From positions 62,001 to 126,000 of the forward strand of contig NZ_JPYO01000022.1 in assembly GCF_000757485.1 (NCBI RefSeq): 64,000 bases of DNA, read 5' to 3'. Position numbers and translations under genes: made by a program. This DNA is from Achromobacter sp. RTa. Lineage in GTDB: Bacteria; Pseudomonadota; Gammaproteobacteria; Burkholderiales; Burkholderiaceae_B. The notes under the pieces are model-generated. The model ran no database searches, was not told where the DNA came from, and was given only the letters and a program-made list of their open reading frames with translations. Each line of letters begins with the position of its first letter. The first letter of the stretch is position 1. Positions 42,128 through 51,343 of this stretch are shown here, in pieces.

Positions 42128-44341
42128 TTATTTGTTTTCCTTGTTGTTCTTGCGGTTCACCCGCAGGGCCACGATCAGGATCAGGAGCAGAACCAGCAGC
42201 CCGATGCTGATCGCGGGCACGCTCCACGAAAGGTAGCGGCGCCATTCGAAGAAGGCGCTTTCGCCCGCGCCGGGCGGATGGCTGGCGGCCGGATTGGCGC
42301 TGTCGATCCAGGCCAGCGGCCCCGCCGCGCCGATGATCGCGACATTGCCGCGGTTCAGCACGAAGGGGGCGTCCAGCACGCCGGGCTGCTGGCCCAGCGC
42401 ATGCCACAGCACGCCGCTCTGGCCTCCCGCGCTCACGACCTCGGCCGTGCTCAGATGGTCCAGGCCAGAGATATCCAGCCAGGGCGCGTTCTTGCCGTCC
42501 ACCGTCAGCTGCTTGCGATCCGTGACCTTGACCAAGGGCTTGGCGCCGTCCAGCGCCACCTCCATCGCCAGGAACGGCCGGCCGGGCTTGGCCGCCTGTC
42601 CGGCGGGCGCAAGGGACAACTGGGCGCGGGTGGCCGACAGGCCGCTGGCCGAGGCGATGCCGATGACCCGCTTGATATTGCCGGGCGCGTCGGCCAGGTA
42701 GCTGTCGGGAACGATCAGCTGGGGATTGCCCGCCAGCAGCGGCAGCAGCCCGACGAAGGTGCCGTCGGGCTCCGCGCTGCCGGACTTCACGTAGCTGGTC
42801 GGCAGCACGTTCACCGGGTAGCCCTGCGGGATCTCGTTGCAGTCCACCGATACCGGCTGGCGCTGGAACGTGACCCGCACGGCGTTGGCCACGCCCAGCG
42901 CATAGCCGGGCACGCGCGCGGTTAGGCGCTCGGGCTTGCCTGTTGCCTCCAGCTGCTTGGCGGCCAGCAGAACGCCATTCCAGAATACCGAGGCCACGGG
43001 GCGCGTGGCCGACGCGCCGGGCGCGGCCGCCAGGTCCATGACCAGCTCGTCGGGCATGTTGCCGTCGGCGGAAACGGCCGCCAGCGGAAAGGTGATGTTC
43101 CAGTCGCCGCGGGCCACCACGTCGAAGCTGGACGGGGAGCCCCCGAGGGTCGTCAGCCGCAGGCCGCCGTCCTCGAACGCCTGCGGCGCCGTCGCGGCGT
43201 GGACCTGCACCTGGCGGGTCACCAGGATACGGCGCCAGGCCGTGTCGAAGGCCCCGGCGGCCTGCGCCCCGGCATCGCCCGCCACCGCGATAACCGCCTG
43301 GCGGCCCAGCGGCAGCACGCGGATTTCCCTGGACTGCAGGTCCTGGCCCGCCAGCGGCATGCGCCGGCCGCGCCAAGCCTTGAAGGCTTCGGCTGCATCG
43401 GCATCCGCCGCCAGCTGCGCCTGCAATGCGTCCAGCGCTTCGTTGTAGCGGGCGCGCAGGTTGGCGTCCGCGATCACCACATCGCCGCTGACGGCGGGGG
43501 CGCCCATGACCAGCAGCGCGCCGATCTCGGCGGGATTGGCGAGCTTGTGCTTTTCGTTGCCAGCCACCGCGGCAAATGCGGGAACCTGCCCCAGCCCGTT
43601 CGGGACCTGGAGGCCGCGCGTGTCGATCTCGTCGCCGACGGCGGGAAACCCCCTGACCGCCACGTGCTTGCCGCTGCGCTCCATGGCCACGCCCATGCGC
43701 CAGGCGCTGTCGAAAGCCTGCTGATCGAGCTTGTTGCCCGACACCATCAGCACCGGCTTGCCCGGCAGCATGCCCCAGGCGTCGTCCAGGCTGTCGATCG
43801 CCGAGGCGTCGTAGCGGTAGCTCAAGTGCGTGCGCGGCGAAATCGTCAGCGCGTTGGCGGTGGCGCGGTTGCTCTCGCAGCGGCGCAACGCGATCTCCGA
43901 TTGCCAATCGACGCCCAGGCGCAGGAAGCCGGTTTCTCGGCTGCGCCGTTCCACGTTCAGGCTGCGGGCGACCGAGCCTTCGCCGTCGGCGATGCGCTGC
44001 GCGGCTTGAGGCACGCCGTCCACCCACAGCACCATGCTGGTACGTCCTGGCTCGCCCTTGGTGTATCGGGCGTCGAAACTGAGAGCGGCGTCCGAGATCG
44101 GCACGCCGCGCGGCACCGGCAGGTAGAACTCCTGGCGCGCATCGCTATTGCTCAGCACCACGGGCTCTCGGATGCCCAGGTCTTGCAGGCTGACGTCCCG
44201 CGTAACCCAGCCGTCGTCCTGCAAGCGGCGCAAGGCATCGCCCGCGGGGCTGGCCAAGGCCCCCAACGGGAGCAGCAGCCCGGCGGCCATCAAGGCGCGG
44301 CGGAGAGTACGGGCAGCGGAGGAATGGGAGGCGTTGGGCAT
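42128..44341 (-). CDS. BcsB-family periplasmic polysaccharide-synthase partner
   Basis: 737 residues: signal peptide (LLLPLGALA), a large beta-rich periplasmic region with two carbohydrate-binding-like and two ferredoxin-like parts characteristic of BcsB (SARSLNVERR, FYLPVPRGVPISDAALSFD, DEIDTRGLQVP), and one C-terminal transmembrane helix (ISIGLLVLLLILIVALRV) ending in a basic tail. BcsB guides cellulose out of the synthase; here it would serve the NfrB-like synthase. ATG at 44341 follows GGAG. E. coli nfrAB has no BcsB next to it as far as I recall, so this is an extra component. Confidence 0.82.
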   Translation of the reverse strand: MPNASHSSAARTLRRALMAAGLLLPLGALASPAGDALRRLQDDGWVTRDVSLQDLGIREPVVLSNSDARQEFYLPVPRGVPISDAALSFDARYTKGEPGRTSMVLWVDGVPQAAQRIADGEGSVARSLNVERRSRETGFLRLGVDWQSEIALRRCESNRATANALTISPRTHLSYRYDASAIDSLDDAWGMLPGKPVLMVSGNKLDQQAFDSAWRMGVAMERSGKHVAVRGFPAVGDEIDTRGLQVPNGLGQVPAFAAVAGNEKHKLANPAEIGALLVMGAPAVSGDVVIADANLRARYNEALDALQAQLAADADAAEAFKAWRGRRMPLAGQDLQSREIRVLPLGRQAVIAVAGDAGAQAAGAFDTAWRRILVTRQVQVHAATAPQAFEDGGLRLTTLGGSPSSFDVVARGDWNITFPLAAVSADGNMPDELVMDLAAAPGASATRPVASVFWNGVLLAAKQLEATGKPERLTARVPGYALGVANAVRVTFQRQPVSVDCNEIPQGYPVNVLPTSYVKSGSAEPDGTFVGLLPLLAGNPQLIVPDSYLADAPGNIKRVIGIASASGLSATRAQLSLAPAGQAAKPGRPFLAMEVALDGAKPLVKVTDRKQLTVDGKNAPWLDISGLDHLSTAEVVSAGGQSGVLWHALGQQPGVLDAPFVLNRGNVAIIGAAGPLAWIDSANPAASHPPGAGESAFFEWRRYLSWSVPAISIGLLVLLLILIVALRVNRKNNKENK

Positions 44342-44629
44342 GGAGGCTCCGGGCTGAAGTGCGTCACGGGCGCGCGTGCCAAATAGGGAAAGGACTTGCA
44401 TCGCGAGAGCGGCCCTCCAAACGCCAGTGGCATTTACTTGCGTCGATTATGGATTGAAATCATTCGTAATATGTGACGGATTATTTCCTTGAGAAATGGA
44501 TGCGCCGAAATATGCGGTCACTGGCCGAGGCGGCAAGACGTCCGCAGAGAGGGCAACCAGTCGTTACTTTGTCGCGCGGCGCGCGCTGTCGCCCGCCTGC
44601 AACATGGGGGCCACGGCGCTCGCGCCGCC

Positions 44630-46216
44630 TCACGGAACGGGCGGCGCGCCGGCAGGCGCACGCCACAAGGTGACGCGATCGCGCCCGGCCTGCTTGGACG
44701 CATACAGCGCCTCGTCGGCGCGCTGGATCACGGCTGCGCTCGTGGCGCCATCCGCGGGCCACAAGGCGACGCCGATCGACACCGTAACCCGGCCCACGCC
44801 CTCTGGCATTTCCTGCCCCGCGACGGCCGCGCGCAGGCGTTCGGAGACCTCGGCGGCGAGCTCGGCCGATCCGGTAGGCAGCAAGGCGATGAACTCCTCG
44901 CCACCCACCCGGAAGGGCCGGTCCTGGCCGCGCAGTCCGCCCCGCAGCGCATGCGCCAGCGCGATCAGCACCTCGTCGCCGATGCTGTGGCCATAGGTGT
45001 CGTTGATGCGCTTGAAATGGTCCAGGTCCAGGGCAATGACCGCGAAGGGCGTCTGCTTGTCGGCATACTCCGCGAGCGCTTCGTCCAAGGCCCGGCGGTT
45101 CATCAATCCGGTCATCGGATCCGTCAGCGTCTGCCGGTTCAGTCGTCCCACTTCGCGCCGGTGCTGCGCCAACTTGGCCTTGACCGCCTCGCGCAGCGTG
45201 TCGGCCTCCGTGTACCAGGCATTGAGCCGGTTCAGGTCCTGGCCGGCATTCTTGCCGGCCGCCATGGCGCGGGTGAGCCGCGACAAGGGCCGGGCGATCG
45301 CATAGGCCAGGGCGCAGACCAGCGCCAGCGTGAACACGAAGGCCGGTATCGAGAAGCGCAGCGATTCCGCCAGCAGGGCGCGAACCGGGGAGAGAACCTG
45401 GTCGAGCGTTCGCTGGGTGACGATCGCCCAATTGCCCTTTTCCAGGGGCGCGTAACCGGTGAGTATGGTGTTGCCCTCGGCATCCTCCAGGGACGCCGCG
45501 CCGGCTTGCCGGATTGGAGCGAGATTGGCCAGCACGAGCGCCGTGTGCGCTTCATGCCTGCGATACAGCACTTCGCCGGTGTTGCTGACCAGGAACACCG
45601 AGGCAGCGTCGGTGGGCGCCTGGCCGCTGATCACGCGGTCCATGCCGCTGCCGTCGTCCAGGGCGACCAGCATGGCCAAAAAGCCCGGGGAGCCGCCGGG
45701 CCCGTGCGCCACCGGCTCGACCAGGATCAGGGCTGGGCCAGCATCGCCGGGGAGCCGCGTCACCCATTCGCCCGCGCGCAGCTCGCGCACGCCCAGGTCG
45801 GCAAGGCGCCGGATGCCGCCCTCTGGCGCTGCGGCCTGTGCGGTGCTTGCGGCGATGCGGCCCGCGCCGTCGGCGAGCCATACGGAGTCCACGGCATCCG
45901 CCTGGCTGGCCAGGCGATGCAATTCGTCTTGCAGCGCTGGCGCATCGTGCTCTTGCGCTGCCAGGCGCTGCGCGCCCGCGTGCAACAGCCGGTGCACCGC
46001 GCCAACGTAGATATTCACGACCTCGGCGAGCTTTTCGGCATAGGCGCGGTTGGACGCCAGCGAATTCGCGATCACCTGCGCCTTCTGCACCTGATAGCCT
46101 GAGTACAGGGCGTTGACGAAGCCCACCGAGACGCTGAGCACCGCAAGCGCGGTCAGTACGGCAAGCAGGCCGACCTTGCGCCTGCCGCTGGATGTCCCGC
46201 CTGGCTGTCCGGTCAT
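44630..46216 (-). CDS. Membrane sensor diguanylate cyclase (GGDEF)
   Basis: 528 residues. A transmembrane helix (~14-35), a periplasmic sensor of dCache type (~36-285), a second helix (~288-308), a HAMP-like linker and a GGDEF domain (~365-520). The active-site motif is GGEEF at 438-442, and an inhibitory I-site RGQD lies at 429-432, five residues upstream, so product inhibition is likely. It makes c-di-GMP from GTP. It is upstream of the bcsB-like, nfrB and nfrA genes on the same strand (288 bases to the next gene) and probably supplies c-di-GMP locally to NfrB, as DgcJ does in E. coli. Confidence 0.9.
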   Translation of the reverse strand: MTGQPGGTSSGRRKVGLLAVLTALAVLSVSVGFVNALYSGYQVQKAQVIANSLASNRAYAEKLAEVVNIYVGAVHRLLHAGAQRLAAQEHDAPALQDELHRLASQADAVDSVWLADGAGRIAASTAQAAAPEGGIRRLADLGVRELRAGEWVTRLPGDAGPALILVEPVAHGPGGSPGFLAMLVALDDGSGMDRVISGQAPTDAASVFLVSNTGEVLYRRHEAHTALVLANLAPIRQAGAASLEDAEGNTILTGYAPLEKGNWAIVTQRTLDQVLSPVRALLAESLRFSIPAFVFTLALVCALAYAIARPLSRLTRAMAAGKNAGQDLNRLNAWYTEADTLREAVKAKLAQHRREVGRLNRQTLTDPMTGLMNRRALDEALAEYADKQTPFAVIALDLDHFKRINDTYGHSIGDEVLIALAHALRGGLRGQDRPFRVGGEEFIALLPTGSAELAAEVSERLRAAVAGQEMPEGVGRVTVSIGVALWPADGATSAAVIQRADEALYASKQAGRDRVTLWRAPAGAPPVP

Positions 46217-46485
46217 CGGTGCTCCCGCATTGGACTTGCATCGAAGGATTGAAGGCGCCGTGGCTCAGGTCCGCCAGCAGCGATTCGACGCTGGCGCAGC
46301 GCATGGGCGCAGTTGCATTTGTAGCATCCATGATTGATACCATCGAAAACTTGTGTAGGATTTATGCATCGCCGGGCGTTTCGCGCAATGGCCAGGCGCA
46401 CAGCCTTCTGCATACGCGTGACCTCATTGCCTGACTGAGCGGCCCTACCGCGCCGCTTATCCAAACCCCCGTCTGGAGGCAAGTC

Positions 46486-48528
46486 ATGATGAAGCCCCCC
46501 CGCAGTGCGTACGTCCCTTCCGAATTCCAGGCGCGCCGATCCCTTTGCGCCAAGGCGCCGAGGCACCGGCTGGCGCAAGCGGCGCTGACGGCGTTCGCGG
46601 TATCGATGGCAGCCGGCGCGTGGGCGGCAGAGCAACCCAAACCCGCCGAGACCGCGACCAAGGATGCCAACGCGGCGTTGTTGAAGGCGCTGCCGTTCTC
46701 GGACAAGACCTCCTTCGAGCTGGCGCACAAAGGCTTCATCGCTCCCTTGCCCGCGGGCATGATCAAGGGAGCGCAGGGCAACCTGGTGTGGGATCCGGCC
46801 AAATACGATTTCATCAAGGAGGGCGCGCCGGCTCCCGACACCGCCAATCCCAGCCTGTGGCGGCAGTCCCAATTGCTGAATATCTCGGGGCTCTTCCAGG
46901 TCACCGACGGCATCTACCAGGTGCGCAACTACGACCTGTCCAACATGACCATCGTCGAAGGCAAGGAAGGCCTGACGATCATGGATCCGCTCATTTCCAC
47001 CGAAACGGCCAAGGCCGCCCTGGATCTCTACTATCAGCACCGTCCCAAGAAGCCCGTAGTGGCAGTGATCTATACGCACAGCCACGTGGACCACTACGGC
47101 GGCGTGCGCGGCGTGGTGGACGAGGCGGACGTCAAGGCTGGCAAGGTCAAGATCTACGCGCCGCTGGGCTTTCTGGAGCATGCCGTGGCCGAGAACGTCA
47201 TGGCGGGCACCGCGATGAGCCGCCGCGCCAGCTATATGTACGGCAACCTGCTGCCGCCCAGCGCCACGGGGCAGGTCGGCGCGGGCCTGGGCACCACAAC
47301 TTCCGCCGGCACGGTCACGCTCATACCGCCCACGGACATCATCGAGAAGACGGGCGAAACGCGCACCATCGACGGACTCACATACGAATTCCTGTATGCG
47401 CCGGGCAGCGAGGCGCCTGCCGAGATGCTGTACTACATCAAGGAAAAGAAGGCGCTGAACACGGCCGAGGACTCCACCCATACGCTGCACAACACCTATT
47501 CGTTGCGCGGCGCCAAGATCCGCGATCCGCTGGCGTGGTCGAAGTACCTGAACGAAGCGCTGGCCCTGTGGGGCGACGACGTCGAGGTGATGTACGCCAT
47601 GCACCATTGGCCCGTGTGGGGCAAGAAGGAGGTCCAGGAGCAGCTGGGCATGCAACGCGACATGTACCGCTACATCAACGACGAGACCTTGCGCCTGGCC
47701 AACATGGGCTACAACAAGGAGGAGATCGCCGAACGGGTCAAGCTGCCCGAGGCCATCGCCACCAAGTTCTCCAACCGGGGCTACTACGGTTCGGTCAACC
47801 ATGATGTGCGCGCAACCTACGTGCTCTATCTCGGCTGGTTCAATGGCAACCCGGCCACGCTGCATACGCTGCCCATCCAGGAGGCTTCCAAGCGCTACGT
47901 GGACATGATGGGCGGCATTCCGGCCATCCTGAAGAAAGCCCGCAAGTACTACAAGAAGGGCGAATACCGCTGGGTGGCCGAAGTCGTGAATTACGCGGTT
48001 TTCGCCGACCCAAACAACCAGGAGGCCAGGAATCTGCAGGCCGACGCGCTGGAGCAGATGGGATACCAGGCTGAAAGCGGGCCGTGGCGCAATTTCTACC
48101 TGACCGGAGCCAAAGAGCTGCGCGAAGGCGTGCAGAAGCTGCCCGTTCCGGATACGGCCAGCCCGGACACGGTGCGCGCGATGACGCTCGACATGCTGTT
48201 CGATTACTTCGCAGTGCGCCTGAACCGCGACAAGGCCGCGGGCAAGCACGTCGTCCTCAATCTCGACTTCACCGATACCCAGCAGAAGTACATGCTGGAA
48301 ATGGTGAACAGCGTGCTCAACCACACCGAAGGCAAGCAGTCGAAGGAGCCGACGGCCAGCATGACGCTCAGCCGCGATACCCTCAATCGCATGATGCTCA
48401 AGGAAATGACGCTCAAGGACGCCATTGCCAAGGGGGATGTGAAGGTGACGGGCGACCAGCAGCAGATCACGGACATGTTCGCCGCGCTCGACAATTTCGA
48501 GTTCTGGTTCAACATCGTGACGCCCTGA
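46486..48528 (+). CDS. SdsA/YjcS-type alkylsulfatase (metallo-beta-lactamase fold)
   Basis: A 680-residue secreted enzyme with an unusually long n-region before the signal core (AVSMAAGAWAA, cleavage near 48). The metal-binding motif THSHVDHYGG lies at 197-206 (His198, His200, Asp202, His203), followed by YGNLLPPSA. An alkyl-sulfatase dimerisation domain (~390-530) and a C-terminal SCP2-like domain (~550-680) complete the family layout. It hydrolyses primary alkyl sulfates such as SDS to alcohol and sulfate. ATG at 46486 follows GGAGG. It stands alone and is divergent from the diguanylate cyclase. Confidence 0.9.
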   Translation: MMKPPRSAYVPSEFQARRSLCAKAPRHRLAQAALTAFAVSMAAGAWAAEQPKPAETATKDANAALLKALPFSDKTSFELAHKGFIAPLPAGMIKGAQGNLVWDPAKYDFIKEGAPAPDTANPSLWRQSQLLNISGLFQVTDGIYQVRNYDLSNMTIVEGKEGLTIMDPLISTETAKAALDLYYQHRPKKPVVAVIYTHSHVDHYGGVRGVVDEADVKAGKVKIYAPLGFLEHAVAENVMAGTAMSRRASYMYGNLLPPSATGQVGAGLGTTTSAGTVTLIPPTDIIEKTGETRTIDGLTYEFLYAPGSEAPAEMLYYIKEKKALNTAEDSTHTLHNTYSLRGAKIRDPLAWSKYLNEALALWGDDVEVMYAMHHWPVWGKKEVQEQLGMQRDMYRYINDETLRLANMGYNKEEIAERVKLPEAIATKFSNRGYYGSVNHDVRATYVLYLGWFNGNPATLHTLPIQEASKRYVDMMGGIPAILKKARKYYKKGEYRWVAEVVNYAVFADPNNQEARNLQADALEQMGYQAESGPWRNFYLTGAKELREGVQKLPVPDTASPDTVRAMTLDMLFDYFAVRLNRDKAAGKHVVLNLDFTDTQQKYMLEMVNSVLNHTEGKQSKEPTASMTLSRDTLNRMMLKEMTLKDAIAKGDVKVTGDQQQITDMFAALDNFEFWFNIVTP

Positions 48529-48592
48529 GGAAGGCTCCGTCATGGCCGCGCGCTGGCGCGCGGCCATGTGTTGCGCTTCGAGACGCGCGATC

Positions 48593-50449
48593 TCACCGCA
48601 GCGCGTCGAGCGCCTCGTCCTTTTCTTCGCCCAGGAAGCCGCCGCTCTGGTGCCGCCACAGCCGCGCATAGATGCCGTTCTTCGCCAGCAGTTCGGCATG
48701 GGTGCCTTGTTCCACGATGCGCCCTTGATCCATGACGATGAGCCGATCCATGGCGGCGATGGTCGACAGGCGGTGAGCGATCGCGATCACGGTCTTGTCT
48801 TCCATCATCTCGTCCAGGCTTTCCTGGATGGCCACCTCCACTTCCGAGTCCAACGCGCTGGTGGCCTCGTCCAGCAGCAGGATAGGGGCGTTCTTGAGCA
48901 TGACGCGCGCGATGGCGATGCGCTGGCGTTGCCCGCCCGACAGCTTGACGCCGCGCTCGCCTACCAGAGTGTCGTAGCCGGTGTGGCCTTGCGGGTCGCT
49001 CAATTCGCGGATGAAGCCGTCCGCCTGGGCGTGCGTGGCGGCCTTGCGGATTTCCTCGTCGGTGGCATCTGGGCGGCCGTAGGCGATGTTGTCGCGGATC
49101 GAACGGTGGAGCAGGGAAGTGTCCTGGGTGACCATGCCGATCGCGCCGCGCAGGCTGTCCTGCGTGACCTGGGCGATGTCCTGCCCGTCGATGCGGATCT
49201 GGCCGTCGTCCAGGTCATAAAAGCGCAGCAGCAAATTGATCAGCGTGGATTTCCCAGCGCCCGAGCGGCCCACCAGGCCGATTTTCTCGCCGGGGCGGAC
49301 CGTGAGGTCCAGGCCGTCGAGCACCTGGCGTTCGCCGTTGTAGTTGAAATGGACATTGCTGAACTCGACCTTGCCATGGGTGACCGCCAGCGTGGTCGCG
49401 CCCGGCGCGTCCTGTACCTTGGCCGCGCGCGTCAGCGTGGCGATGCCGTCCTGCACCGTGCCGATGCTCTCGAACAACGAGGCCATCTGCCACATGATCC
49501 AGTGCGACATGCCATTGATCCGCAACGCCATCGCCGTGACCGCGGCCACGGCGCCGGTGCCGACTTCGCCCGCGTCCCAGAGCCACAGCGCATAGCCGCC
49601 CGCCGCCAGGATGAGCGCGACCACCAGCGCCTGGTTGACGATCTCGAATTGGCTCACCAGGCGCATCTGGCGAAAGCCCGTTTCCTTGAAATCCTCCATC
49701 GCCGCGCGGGCGAAGTGAGCCTCGCGCTTGGTGTGCGAGAACAGCTTGACCGTGGTGATGTTGGTATAGGCGTCGGTGACGCGCCCCGTCATGGAAGAGC
49801 GGGCATGGGCCTGCTCCTGTCCGACTTTCCCAAGGCGCGGAACGAAGTACAGCATGGCAAGCCCGAACAGCGCGATCCAGGCGATGAAGGGCAGCATCAG
49901 CCGCGGATCGAAGCCGCCCGCCAGCGCGATGATGGTGATGAAGTACACGCCGATGCCGAGCGCGATCTCCACGAAGGTGAGCAGGACTTCGCGGACGGCC
50001 AGCGCCGTCTGCATGACCTTGGTGGTGACGCGTCCGGCGAATTCATCGGAAAAAAAGGACAGGCTCTGCTTCAGCATGAGCCGGTGGAAGTCCCAGCGCA
50101 GCCGCAAAGGAAGGTTGATGGCCAGCACCTGATGCTGCACCATGGTGCGCAGCGCAACCAGCACGATGCTTGTCACCAGCACGATGCCGATGCCCCACAG
50201 CACGCTGCGCTCATGCCCGGCAGCGTCCTGGCCGGCGCGCCAGGCGGTCAGCAGGTCCACGATCTGCCCAAGAAAGGAGAACAGCCAGGCTTCGTAGATG
50301 GACACGCAGGCGCTGAGCACTGCGAGGGCGGCGATATAGCGGCGCGCCCCGCGTGTGCAGGCCCAGAGGAAAGAGGCCAGGCCCTTGGGCGGGGGCGGCG
50401 CCTCGTCTGGCGGGAAAGGGTCGAGAAGACGTTCGAACGAACGGAGCAA
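48593..50449 (-). CDS. ABC exporter, permease-ATPase fusion (MsbA/multidrug type)
   Basis: 618 residues. Six helices occupy ~40-315. The ATP-binding domain has Walker A GRSGAGKST, the Q-loop MVTQDTSLL, signature LSGGQRQ, Walker B ILLLDEATS and the H-loop AIAHRLST. The start is uncertain: a TTG at 50473 opens the frame, but TTG at 50449 (MLRSFERLLDPF) is preceded by CGGAGG with ideal spacing and is chosen here. The cargo could be lipid, peptide or drug. No accessory gene nearby hints at it. Confidence 0.85.
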   Translation of the reverse strand: MLRSFERLLDPFPPDEAPPPPKGLASFLWACTRGARRYIAALAVLSACVSIYEAWLFSFLGQIVDLLTAWRAGQDAAGHERSVLWGIGIVLVTSIVLVALRTMVQHQVLAINLPLRLRWDFHRLMLKQSLSFFSDEFAGRVTTKVMQTALAVREVLLTFVEIALGIGVYFITIIALAGGFDPRLMLPFIAWIALFGLAMLYFVPRLGKVGQEQAHARSSMTGRVTDAYTNITTVKLFSHTKREAHFARAAMEDFKETGFRQMRLVSQFEIVNQALVVALILAAGGYALWLWDAGEVGTGAVAAVTAMALRINGMSHWIMWQMASLFESIGTVQDGIATLTRAAKVQDAPGATTLAVTHGKVEFSNVHFNYNGERQVLDGLDLTVRPGEKIGLVGRSGAGKSTLINLLLRFYDLDDGQIRIDGQDIAQVTQDSLRGAIGMVTQDTSLLHRSIRDNIAYGRPDATDEEIRKAATHAQADGFIRELSDPQGHTGYDTLVGERGVKLSGGQRQRIAIARVMLKNAPILLLDEATSALDSEVEVAIQESLDEMMEDKTVIAIAHRLSTIAAMDRLIVMDQGRIVEQGTHAELLAKNGIYARLWRHQSGGFLGEEKDEALDALR

Positions 50450-50693
50450 GATGGCCTCCGGAGCAGGAAACAAGGACTGCCATTGGCTGATGGCAGGGTT
50501 GCGGCTATCGCCGCGGATGTGAGACGGATAGTAAAAGGCGGCTGGCCGGGGCTCAAACGCGGCCTCGATCGCCTTGGCGCGGCCGACTATTGTCGAAGAT
50601 CATGGTCACGCCCAATTCGTCCCCGCAGCGGCGGCTTGCGGGGCGTCTGGTCCGCTTTCGCGTGATACCATCTGCGCCGATCAAAGGATACAA

Positions 50694-51098
50694 ATGTACA
50701 CGGGAGCCAACGCCAGGAGACGATGTGTCGCGCTAGCCGCAGCGCTTCTGTTCGTCTTCCAGGCCTTGATCGCCTCTTCCGCCTTGGCCTCGTCCGGCCT
50801 TGCATCGGGCAAGGCGGGCGCCACCACCATCATCTGCACGGCCAGCGGGCCGCGCGTCGTTACCCTCGACATCCAGGCCCCCGGGCAGGACATGGAGCAG
50901 CATAGCGGAGCCCTGCCGCATTGTTGCACCGCGGGCTGCGCGATGCTGGGCGGCTCCACGCTTCCGGAACTGTTCGTTCTTGCCTGGCTCCTGCCCGCGG
51001 CGACGCCCGTCCTGCCGCGGCCGAACATCGAGATTCCATTCTCCAGCGCGCTGGCTCGACTGCCGCAGAAATCGCGCGCGCCGCCTCTCCTGGCCTGA
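50694..51098 (+). CDS. DUF2946-like secreted protein upstream of copper receptor
   Basis: 134 residues with an N-terminal hydrophobic signal (VALAAALLFVFQALIASSALA) and a Cys cluster HCCTAGCAM, resembling the DUF2946 proteins that precede copper-related TonB receptors. AAAGGA lies five bases before the ATG (50694). A further hydrophobic segment (LFVLAWLLPAATPVL) suggests a membrane anchor. It is probably a copper-responsive partner of the receptor 245 bases downstream. Confidence 0.6.
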   Translation: MYTGANARRRCVALAAALLFVFQALIASSALASSGLASGKAGATTIICTASGPRVVTLDIQAPGQDMEQHSGALPHCCTAGCAMLGGSTLPELFVLAWLLPAATPVLPRPNIEIPFSSALARLPQKSRAPPLLA

Positions 51099-51343
51099 CC
51101 CTCTCCAAACGTTATCGGTGCGCCGAGTGCGCGGCCAGCGGCCGCGCGCGGATCGCCACGCGCCAGTCCGCTTTCAGCCCCAGCCCGGGCGGCCCTAGCC
51201 CGGGCGGCGGACTGGGTACTGGCGACGCCGGCGCGGCGCAGACCGATTTCGCATTCCGGAACCACCGTCGATCAGCGACAGCGCCCCGCGGGCGCTGCGG
51301 TCGGCGGCGGGTGCGCGTCAAGAACCTTTCCAAGAATCCCGAC

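Noticed and set aside
46213-48699. An 828-codon frame on the minus strand opposite the alkylsulfatase
   Set aside because: The plus-strand gene has clear motifs (THSHVDHYGG) and a ribosome-binding site; the minus frame has neither.
51181-51214. Two copies of AGCCCGGGCGGC in tandem, possible repeat array
   Set aside because: Only two units; no spacer-repeat pattern, so neither CRISPR nor a meaningful array.
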